In this document: positions 7,171-12,961 of the stretch, in pieces
How the letters are laid out: every line of letters starts with the position of its first letter
Position numbering within the stretch: the stretch's first letter is position 1
NCBI GenBank assembly: GCA_947462425.1
Contig: CANHPI010000037.1
Coordinates: 1-12,961 of the forward strand
Direction of reading: 5' to 3'
DNA from: Bacteroidota bacterium
GTDB taxonomy: Bacteria; Bacteroidota; Bacteroidia; B-17B0; B-17BO
DNA: 12,961 nucleotides
The notes under the pieces: generated by a model
What the model saw: the letters and a program-made list of their open reading frames with translations, nothing else
The model's database searches: none
What the model was told of the DNA's origin: nothing
Made by a program: the position numbers and the translations under genes

Positions 7171-8921
7171 TCAAAGCTCTGATTTTTGACCATTTTAGAA
7201 AATATTCCATTTTCTAAGTTCAATAAATAATCGAAACTTCCCATTTCGGCTATTCTACCTTCGCTTATTACCAATATCTTATCCGCACTTTTAATTGTAG
7301 ACAATCGGTGAGCAACTACCAAAACAGTGAGCTTTCCATGTAGGGAATCTATTGCTTGCCTGATCTTTAACTCAGATTCAGAATCGAGAGAACTGGTAGC
7401 CTCATCTAATATCAACAACTCAGGCCTTTTATATAATTCTCTAGCTATAACTAACCTCTGCTTCTGCCCACCGCTCAGCTGTATTCCTCTATCACCAATC
7501 GTAGTGTAAAAGCCGTTTTCTAATTCTTTAACGAAATCAAAAATATTGGCTTGTTTCAATGCTAATTCTAAATTTTTCAAATCAACATTTGTGTCAAACA
7601 TAGTAACGTTATTAATAACTGAAGTGTCATATAAAACATAATCTTGAGATACCAAACCCAATCTTTTTCTATAATCATCCAAATCTAGCTCACTTAGTTT
7701 ATTGTTTCCCAACCAAATACATCCCTCACTTGGCTCCAAAATTCCCGTCAAAAGGTTTACTAAAGTTGATTTTCCAGCCCCGGATTTGCCAACAATTGCA
7801 ACTGTTGTATTGCAACCAATTTCGAAATTAATACATTCTAAAACAGATTCTCTATCATTCCCATAGCGAAACCCTACACTGTCAAATCTGATTGATAAAC
7901 TATTTATCGGTTGCTTAACCGCAAACCCACCTTCTCTTCGCAAATTTTCATTTATATTGTCAAATTCGTCGAATACCGATTTGATAGGCCCATAATTCGA
8001 CTTAAGTATTTGTAAGTTACCCTGAATACTAGTTAGCTGATTTAAAGATCTAAAAAGTATTAATCCGACAAAAATAATTTCTGCGACCGAGTATTTCAAA
8101 ATCTCCAACTCGAGGTAAAACATACCAATAAATAAACAAATAGCAAAAAATTCCTGCAACGAACGCGCAAGACCCAATCTTTTTTGAGAATAATACTGAT
8201 TCTCTGTGATTTCCCTTGTTGATTTTGAAAACATTGAAGCCATTTTCACCCAAACCCCTGTCGAAATTAAATATTGAAAAGAATATAATCCTTGAATTGC
8301 TATTTGGCCATTTCCTTTTTCTAAATTCGAAGATTCAACAGACAGCGACTTAATTCTATAGGTAATTAGTGAAATTAAATAAAATCCTATACCCCCTAGG
8401 CATATTGAAATACAAGTAATTTTGGGAGATATTAATAATGACCACAAAGTATACATAAGAAGCATTAAGACTCCAGTTGTAAATGAAATAAATACAGTAA
8501 AATTAGTTATATACTTTCCAACGTGATTATTTAAAATGGTCGTAAAGTGTCCTGAATTGAATTTTGAATAATATAAATAGTCTAATCTTAATATTCTTTC
8601 GAAAAAATTATTTTTTACTTTCAAATAAAGCCTTCTGTAAATTCTCGACTGAAGTACTGAACTAAAATATCGCACCCCCCCTTTCAAAGCAAAAAGTAAG
8701 ACGAAGAAAAATACTAAATTAGCTTTATTCTTAACGAATTCAGGTCCGAAAATCAACCTAAAAAAAACCGAAATCTCATTATCACCATTACCATTAAGCA
8801 GGGGAATTAAAATAGTAATTCCAACACTATCGAAAATAGCGATAATAATAGACATAAATACTAGAACCCAAAATGGTCGACCAATGAGACTAACATAATA
8901 TTTAAAATATTCTTTTAACAT
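7167..8921 (-). CDS. ABC transporter with fused membrane and ATPase domains, candidate lipid-linked oligosaccharide flippase (MsbA/PglK type)
   Basis: A 584-residue half-transporter that should work as a homodimer in the cytoplasmic membrane. Hydrophobic segments lie near residues 15-42, 68-80, 142-165, 168-188, 255-275 and 279-292, giving the six-helix exporter layout. The ATPase domain has Walker A GKSGAGKST at 378-386, Q-loop Gln426, signature LSGGQ at 482-486, Walker B LLILDE at 502-507 and H-loop His538, so all catalytic elements are present. The length and plan match PglK/WlaB and MsbA. It sits between the sugar-activating genes and the glycosyltransferases, which suggests it flips the undecaprenyl-linked repeat unit; no Wzx is visible. 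It starts 12 bases after neuA, and its stop overlaps the next start in ATGA. Export of lipid A or a peptide cannot be excluded from sequence. Confidence 0.88.
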   Translation of the reverse strand: MLKEYFKYYVSLIGRPFWVLVFMSIIIAIFDSVGITILIPLLNGNGDNEISVFFRLIFGPEFVKNKANLVFFFVLLFALKGGVRYFSSVLQSRIYRRLYLKVKNNFFERILRLDYLYYSKFNSGHFTTILNNHVGKYITNFTVFISFTTGVLMLLMYTLWSLLISPKITCISICLGGIGFYLISLITYRIKSLSVESSNLEKGNGQIAIQGLYSFQYLISTGVWVKMASMFSKSTREITENQYYSQKRLGLARSLQEFFAICLFIGMFYLELEILKYSVAEIIFVGLILFRSLNQLTSIQGNLQILKSNYGPIKSVFDEFDNINENLRREGGFAVKQPINSLSIRFDSVGFRYGNDRESVLECINFEIGCNTTVAIVGKSGAGKSTLVNLLTGILEPSEGCIWLGNNKLSELDLDDYRKRLGLVSQDYVLYDTSVINNVTMFDTNVDLKNLELALKQANIFDFVKELENGFYTTIGDRGIQLSGGQKQRLVIARELYKRPELLILDEATSSLDSESELKIRQAIDSLHGKLTVLVVAHRLSTIKSADKILVISEGRIAEMGSFDYLLNLENGIFSKMVKNQSFE

Positions 8922-8933
8922 ATTAGTTCTTAT

Positions 8934-9620
8934 TTAATATTTTATATACTGTTCTGCAATTTTCCAATCATTTTCTGTGTCAATATTTATTAATTCAGGG
9001 CTGTCGATTATAAAGGCCTTTGTATCACTCGAAATAAGAGTTTCAGTGTGCTTTAAAAATTCGACTGTAAATAAATAAATAGCTCCGTCCCTATGAAAAA
9101 CTTTCGGGAGATTCTGACGCCTTGTGATTAATTCTTGATTAATAACTTTTTTTAACGATCCCGACTCTTCAATCTTAAATGTCCAATATGGGTTATAATG
9201 ACTTGGCACTTCTCTAACGCTTACTAGGCAGTTCGAATTACAATTTGTAAACTGAACAATGGCATCATCAATTGCCCCAGATGGTCGAAAAGGACTGGTT
9301 GGCTGAAGTAAACATACCGCATCGAAAAAAACCGATTTCTTCTCATAGAATTCGAGAGCATGAACAATTAATTCCAAAGATGAAGATTCAGATTTGGAAA
9401 TTTCAGCTGGCCGCAAAAAAGGCACGGATGCCCCAAAATCAATCGCTATTTTTGAAATTTCAATATCATCAGTACTTACAATAAATTCAGATATTAGCTT
9501 TGATTCCCTTGCACTTTTTATTGTATGAGCAATTAAAGGATACCCATTCAAATTCTTAATGTTTTTTTTCGGCAAGCCTTGAGAACCTCCTCTCGCAGGT
9601 ATAATTCCTAAAACTCTCAA
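8934..9620 (-). CDS. neuA: CMP-nonulosonic acid synthetase (acylneuraminate cytidylyltransferase)
   Basis: A 228-residue nucleotidyltransferase that activates the NeuB product with CTP to give a CMP-linked sugar, the donor used by sialyltransferase-type enzymes. The nucleotide-binding motif IPARGGSQGLPKKN is at residues 7-20, LLQPTSPFR at 104-112, a RRQNLPKVFHRDGAIYLF-type substrate segment at 167-184, and the metal-binding acidic motif NIDTEND at 212-218. The length matches single-domain NeuA/LegF enzymes, without the extra esterase domain of some NeuA proteins. The start codon is TTG, overlapping the neuC stop in TTGA; RVLGIIPARGG immediately after it is the normal N-terminus, so the start is well supported although rare. 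Sequence alone does not separate CMP-Neu5Ac from CMP-legionaminic acid synthetases. Confidence 0.9.
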   Translation of the reverse strand: MRVLGIIPARGGSQGLPKKNIKNLNGYPLIAHTIKSARESKLISEFIVSTDDIEISKIAIDFGASVPFLRPAEISKSESSSLELIVHALEFYEKKSVFFDAVCLLQPTSPFRPSGAIDDAIVQFTNCNSNCLVSVREVPSHYNPYWTFKIEESGSLKKVINQELITRRQNLPKVFHRDGAIYLFTVEFLKHTETLISSDTKAFIIDSPELINIDTENDWKIAEQYIKY

Positions 9621-10774
9621 TATTCTATAGTTTTGAAATAAATTAATGGGATTTCAGCAAGTAAATTCGCAATAGCTCTGCCTGAATTTCCTTTGCCATA
9701 TATTTCCGAACTTTTGATTTTCGAGTTCATATTTATTCCATTCAAAGCCCTTTTAATTGCATCGCGATTATAGTCCAGATCAACAACATTAATGCCTCTT
9801 AACCTCTTGTTCTGTCTACTTCCAATATTCAATGCTCGCACACCTAAATATGCACACTCCCTGATTCCCACGCTGCTATTTCCAACCAAACAGATTGAAT
9901 TAATCAATAGCCTAAGAAAATCCTCTCCTTCCATATTTTTAAAGAAGTGAATATGTTCAACTTTGTGCTTTTCTCTGAATGCGCGTATACCTGAAGAAGT
10001 GCCATCTGCTCCAGCATCAACATTCGGCCAGAACCATAATATTGGTAGATTTATGTCCTTAAGTGCAAATAATGTTTCCTCAATCTGTTTTCTACTTTCC
10101 GCATATTCATTAGTTACTGGATGTTGCATAACAATTATATAACCTTTGCTTAAATCTGGCTTTGCGCCAACACCCCCATATTTTATATACGGGTCAAAGT
10201 CCAAATTAGGGTTTTTCATAACATTTTCTGCTAAATCGATTGATGGGCAACCTGTATTAAAAACATAGCGAGGGTCCTCTCCTAGTCTCAATACACGCTC
10301 CTTTGCATCTTCGGAAGCCACAAAATGATAGTCTGCTAACTTCGTTATACTGTGTCTAACTTTTTCATCGATGTTGCCCGTAACCTCACCACCTTGTATA
10401 TGGGCTAATGGAATATTCATATATGATGCAGCAATTGCTGTTGATATGGTTTCAAACCTATCTGCAACAGTAACAACCATATCCGGTTTCAAATTTTCAA
10501 AAACCGAAGACAATTCCATTATTCCCAAGCCAGTCGTCTTAGCTGCAGCGGTTAAGTTTTCACCTTCTAATACATTGAATACTTTAGCCGCAATTTGAAA
10601 CCCATCTTTTTCAATGTACTGAACAGCAGAACCGTACCGATCTAATAAAGCGGAAGCAGCTACCACCAATTGAAGTTCAAGATTCGGATGTTCTTTAATT
10701 GCTTGCAAAGCAGTTTTAATTCGACTGTAAGACGGTCGAGCTGTTACTACTACACAAATCTTCCTTCTTTCCAT
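9617..10774 (-). CDS. neuC: UDP-GlcNAc 2-epimerase (hydrolysing), NeuC/LegG type
   Basis: A 385-residue GT-B-fold epimerase of the WecB/NeuC superfamily. Visible motifs are TARPSYSRIKTAL at 11-23, VADRFE at 103-108, GGEVTGNIDE at 128-137, QHPVTNE at 217-223 and VGNSSVGIRE at 297-306. The family removes UDP from UDP-GlcNAc (NeuC) or from UDP-2,4-diacetamido-trideoxyglucose (LegG) with inversion at C2, giving the six-carbon substrate for the NeuB-type synthase upstream. The N-terminal TARPSYSR is not the TGTRADYG-like version of classical NeuC, so this is probably a separate subfamily. The length is normal. ATG lies 3 bases after the synthase stop with no clear Shine-Dalgarno sequence. The order neuB-neuC-neuA supports a nonulosonic acid role over a WecB role. 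Confidence 0.9.
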   Translation of the reverse strand: MERRKICVVVTARPSYSRIKTALQAIKEHPNLELQLVVAASALLDRYGSAVQYIEKDGFQIAAKVFNVLEGENLTAAAKTTGLGIMELSSVFENLKPDMVVTVADRFETISTAIAASYMNIPLAHIQGGEVTGNIDEKVRHSITKLADYHFVASEDAKERVLRLGEDPRYVFNTGCPSIDLAENVMKNPNLDFDPYIKYGGVGAKPDLSKGYIIVMQHPVTNEYAESRKQIEETLFALKDINLPILWFWPNVDAGADGTSSGIRAFREKHKVEHIHFFKNMEGEDFLRLLINSICLVGNSSVGIRECAYLGVRALNIGSRQNKRLRGINVVDLDYNRDAIKRALNGINMNSKIKSSEIYGKGNSGRAIANLLAEIPLIYFKTIEY

Positions 10775-10777
10775 AAA

Positions 10778-11791
10778 TCAGTTTTCTAAATCTGAATAGG
10801 ATAAGAACTGCCATAGATCCTTATCTCTTAAAAGTTTCTTACCTACGACTGCCTGAAATTCTTTAGCTGAAATACCCATATCACCCGGTTTTTTCGATTC
10901 TAAATCCTCGAATGAAATAATATGGCCTTTCAATAGATTCTTGTTAACCGCCAATGATTTCCCAAACAAATTCTTTAGTTCAGAAAAATGAGACATATCC
11001 TCCTTTGAATTTTCTCCGTTAAATGCTATTTCTATAGCTCTAACAGACCGAACCAATTGTTTGGTCTCTTCTATGGTTAATGAAGCCTTAGCATCGGGAC
11101 CAAACATGTTATTATGGAAAGTGACATGAAACTCCAGAATTTCCGCTCCTAAACTAACCGCGGAAATACCCGCAGTGATATCCGCAGAATGGTCTGAATA
11201 ACCAACTGGAATAATAAATCGTGCTTTCAATTCAGAAATTACACGCAAACCCCATTGTTCGGGTTTAGTTGGATAGGCTGTAGTGCATTGAAGTAAACTA
11301 ACTTCATTTCCAAACGGTTTCAAAAACGCAATACATTCTTCAAGCTCCTTATAATCACTCATGCCAGAAGATAGAATTATTGGTTTTCCTGTCTTCGCAA
11401 TCTTATTTAGCATAAGAAAATTGGTCATTTCTCCAGATCCAATTTTATAGCGTTTAACACCTATTTCTTCTAACAAATCAACTGCAGCGCAACTGAACGG
11501 AGAAGAAATAAATTCAATTCCTTTGTTGTCACAATGCTCTTTTAACCCCAACCATTGCTCTTTTGTGAATTCCATACGTTTCCAATAATCGAAACGCGTC
11601 TCATCCTCGTAACTAAATTTTACTCGGAAGGACTCGAATTCACTACTTTCGGCTTCTGCAATATGAGTTTGGAATTTCACAGCATCAACTCCGCAAGCGG
11701 CGAGAACATCAATGTATGAATGCGCAATTCCCAAAGAACCCTCATGGGCTTGAGCAATTTCAGCGATAATAAAAATTTTACTTTTCTTCAT
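10778..11791 (-). CDS. neuB: Nonulosonic (sialic-acid-like) acid synthase, NeuB family
   Basis: A 337-residue protein with the two NeuB domains. The TIM-barrel part runs from about residue 5 to 260 with IAEIAQAHEGS at 9-19, VKFQTH at 38-43, YKIGSGE at 115-121 and KPIILSSGMS at 136-145. GYSDH (His201) and EFH (His222) are 21 residues apart, as are the two metal-binding histidines of the Neisseria meningitidis enzyme. The C-terminal antifreeze-like (SAF) domain runs from about 278 to 335. The family condenses phosphoenolpyruvate with ManNAc or a 2,4-diamino relative to make a nine-carbon acid. I chose ATG at 11791 because the conserved N-terminus begins there; it overlaps the epimerase end by 14 bases. 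A longer in-frame ATG at 11833 would add 14 unconserved residues. Whether the product is Neu5Ac, legionaminic acid or another acid is not determined. Confidence 0.92.
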   Translation of the reverse strand: MKKSKIFIIAEIAQAHEGSLGIAHSYIDVLAACGVDAVKFQTHIAEAESSEFESFRVKFSYEDETRFDYWKRMEFTKEQWLGLKEHCDNKGIEFISSPFSCAAVDLLEEIGVKRYKIGSGEMTNFLMLNKIAKTGKPIILSSGMSDYKELEECIAFLKPFGNEVSLLQCTTAYPTKPEQWGLRVISELKARFIIPVGYSDHSADITAGISAVSLGAEILEFHVTFHNNMFGPDAKASLTIEETKQLVRSVRAIEIAFNGENSKEDMSHFSELKNLFGKSLAVNKNLLKGHIISFEDLESKKPGDMGISAKEFQAVVGKKLLRDKDLWQFLSYSDLEN

Positions 11792-12779
11792 GATATCGTT
11801 TGTACCAATCAACGAAATTTCTAACCCCCTCATTTATGTCAATTTTCGGTTTATAATTGACATATTCATTTAACATCGTTACATCAGCAAAGGTGGATTC
11901 AACATCACCAGCTTGCATTGGTAAATATTGCAATTCCCCTTTTTTGAAAGTCGTTTTTTCAATTGCTTGAACAAAATCCAGCAATTTTTCAGGATGGTTT
12001 CTGCCAACATTAAAAATATTTAATGGCAAATTCTTATCAATTGCTGGCATAAGCATCAAACGATAAACACTTTCAACAACATCATCAACATAGGTGAAAT
12101 CACGACTTAATTCTCCTCCATTAAATAATTGTACCTTCTCTGAATCTATTACTGCTTTAGTAAACAAATGCATTGCCATGTCTGGTCTTCCCCAAGGACC
12201 GTATACAGTGAAAAAACGAAGTCCAGTTGCTGGGATCTTGAACAAATGACTATAGGTATGCGCCATTAGTTCATTTGCCTTCTTTGTCGCAGCATACATA
12301 CTTATTGGCGAATCAGTTTTATCTGTTTCTGAAAATGGAATTTTGGAGTTTAACCCGTAAACCGAGCTACTACTTGCAAAAATTAAATGCTTCAATGGAT
12401 AAAATCGACAACACTCCAAAATGTTAAGAAACCCGGTTATATTACTGTCAACATATCGTTGTGGTTGCGAAAGCGAATATCGAACACCCGCCTGAGCGGC
12501 TAAATGAATAACGTAATCAAAACTGTTTTCAGAAAATAAATTCAATAAAGAATCTTTCTCTTGAAGGTCCATTTTTATAAATGTCAGTTCGGAATTAGAT
12601 GAAGACCAAATATTATCAGATTCAGTAACACCCAGCTCATTAAGTCTATCTTTTTTTAATTGAACGTCGTAATAATCGTTTAGATTATCAATTCCAACAA
12701 CGGAATAACGTTCAGACAAAAGTCTTTTGGCTACATGAAACCCTATAAATCCAGCTATTCCTGTGACTAATATTTTCAC
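11778..12779 (-). CDS. NAD-dependent nucleotide-sugar 4-epimerase, CapI (UDP-glucuronate epimerase) type
   Basis: A 333-residue extended short-chain dehydrogenase/reductase. The Rossmann glycine motif GIAGFIG is at residues 7-13, followed by GIDNLNDYYDV at 29-39, a stretch characteristic of UDP-glucuronate 4-epimerases (CapI). HLAAQAGVRYS is at 92-102, a serine-rich active-site strand ASSSSVYG at 135-142, and the catalytic pair Tyr162/Lys166 in YAATK. The length is normal for the family. The expected reaction is reversible inversion at C4 of a UDP-hexuronic acid, for example UDP-GlcA to UDP-GalA. The start codon is GTG, placed directly before the conserved KILVTG strand, with GGAAAG (12789-12794) nine bases upstream as a possible ribosome-binding site. 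It lies 3 bases after the dehydrogenase stop. Sampled lines here are comparatively GC-rich (about 48% at 12181-12240). The exact substrate is inferred from family resemblance. Confidence 0.9.
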   Translation of the reverse strand: MKILVTGIAGFIGFHVAKRLLSERYSVVGIDNLNDYYDVQLKKDRLNELGVTESDNIWSSSNSELTFIKMDLQEKDSLLNLFSENSFDYVIHLAAQAGVRYSLSQPQRYVDSNITGFLNILECCRFYPLKHLIFASSSSVYGLNSKIPFSETDKTDSPISMYAATKKANELMAHTYSHLFKIPATGLRFFTVYGPWGRPDMAMHLFTKAVIDSEKVQLFNGGELSRDFTYVDDVVESVYRLMLMPAIDKNLPLNIFNVGRNHPEKLLDFVQAIEKTTFKKGELQYLPMQAGDVESTFADVTMLNEYVNYKPKIDINEGVRNFVDWYKRYHEEK

Positions 12780-12782
12780 TAC

Positions 12783-12961
12783 TTATAACTTTCCGTCAAC
12801 TAAATTGTCTTCCAAAATTCCTTTTACATCATAAACAACTCCACCTGATTGAACGATCTCGTTTATGCTCAGTGATCTAAACTCTTTATGCGCAACGGCC
12901 AATACTACCGTTTGAAATTCGCCCGCAGGAATGGTCTTGCTTGAAACTACTCCGTACTCAT
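12783..12961 (-). CDS. Nucleotide-sugar 6-dehydrogenase, TviB/WbpO type, C-terminal fragment
   Basis: Only the last 58 residues are inside the window; the gene continues past the right edge. The frame opens on the last two bases of a codon, then reads EYGVVSSKTIPAGEF and ends DVKGILEDNLVDGKL before TAA. The pattern VVLAVAHKEF followed by GGVVYDVKG is the typical C-terminal nucleotide-sugar-binding domain of the TviB/VipA/WbpO group. These enzymes use NAD to oxidise C6 of UDP-GlcNAc or UDP-GalNAc (in some members UDP-Glc) to the uronic acid in the cytosol. The catalytic Cys and the Rossmann domain are outside the window, so substrate choice cannot be read. The next gene, an epimerase, starts 3 bases downstream, which fits a dehydrogenase-epimerase pair supplying an activated uronic acid. 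Confidence 0.88.
   Translation of the reverse strand, partial: EYGVVSSKTIPAGEFQTVVLAVAHKEFRSLSINEIVQSGGVVYDVKGILEDNLVDGKL

Larger units (their letters stand above)
1..12961 (-). other. Surface polysaccharide biosynthesis operon (partial at both ends)
   Basis: Fourteen minus-strand genes run without a break. Junctions in transcription order are: gap 3, overlap 14, gap 3, overlap 4, gap 12, overlap 4, overlap 4, gap 6, gap 10, gap 1, overlap 1, overlap 4, overlap 8. There is no room for an internal promoter outside coding sequence or for a hairpin terminator between genes, so one transcript entering from the right is the simplest reading. The content covers precursor synthesis, glycosyl transfer, flipping and polymerisation of a repeat unit. 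The promoter, the initiating transferase and the chain-length regulator are not in the window. Confidence 0.87.

Noticed and set aside
7327..10598. Further open frames at 7327-7509 (+), 8050-8253 (-), 9272-9484 (+) and 10371-10598 (+)
   Set aside because: Each is inside the ABC, neuA or neuC gene in another frame, without recognisable domains or an independent ribosome site.
2334..11791. A complete legionaminic acid pathway in the window
   Set aside because: No 4,6-dehydratase (LegB/PglF type) is present, and the aminotransferase looks more like VioA than LegC, so only the synthase, 2-epimerase and CMP-transferase steps are supported.
1..12961. CRISPR array, insertion sequence, tRNA or attachment site
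   Set aside because: No regularly spaced repeats, transposase-like translation, inverted terminal repeats or tRNA-like cloverleaf were seen; nearly every base is coding.

Overview
This window is part of one long polysaccharide biosynthesis operon, most likely for an O-antigen, capsule or similar surface glycan. All fourteen genes that I can support lie on the minus strand, so transcription enters at the right edge (12961) and leaves at the left edge (1). Both edge genes are cut by the window. No junction leaves more than 12 bases between genes, and most are overlaps or gaps of 0 to 6 bases. I see no internal promoter, terminator, RNA gene, mobile element or repeat array. The DNA is AT-rich, and the gene content (Wzy-type polymerase, lipid-linked-oligosaccharide flippase, nonulosonic acid pathway) points to a Gram-negative-type envelope. 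Low GC, use of GTG and TTG starts, and few clear Shine-Dalgarno sequences would fit several groups (for example Leptospira, Bacteroidota or AT-rich Proteobacteria). The sequence alone does not settle the species.

Layout in transcription order. (1) Uronic acid precursors: the C-terminal end of a TviB/WbpO-type nucleotide-sugar 6-dehydrogenase (12783-12961), then a CapI-type nucleotide-sugar 4-epimerase (11778-12779). (2) Nonulosonic (sialic-acid-like) precursor: NeuB-type synthase, NeuC-type hydrolysing 2-epimerase and NeuA-type CMP-transferase (8934-11791). (3) Export: a full-length ABC half-transporter with fused membrane and ATPase domains, of the MsbA/PglK type (7167-8921). (4) Assembly: a GT2 and two GT4 glycosyltransferases (4028-7170). 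(5) Amino-deoxy sugar precursor: a VioA-type aminotransferase and a NeuD/PglD/VioB-type N-acetyltransferase (2334-4017). (6) More assembly: an unassigned GT-B-like protein (1000-2334), a second GT2 enzyme (143-1003) and the first 50 codons of a Wzy-like membrane protein (1-150).

Reading the genes together, the glycan probably contains a hexuronic acid, a CMP-activated nonulosonic acid and an N-acetylated amino-deoxy hexose. The glycosyltransferases would build a repeat unit on undecaprenyl phosphate at the inner face of the cytoplasmic membrane. The ABC protein is a candidate flippase and the Wzy-like protein a candidate polymerase. No initiating phosphoglycosyltransferase, Wzz chain-length regulator, Wzx flippase, sugar 4,6-dehydratase or standard sialyltransferase is visible, so these must lie outside the window or be replaced. 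The points most worth following are the pairing of an ABC flippase with a Wzy-like polymerase, and the 444-residue GT-B-like protein, whose His-Pro and Ser-Thr motifs make it a candidate for transferring the nonulosonic acid.
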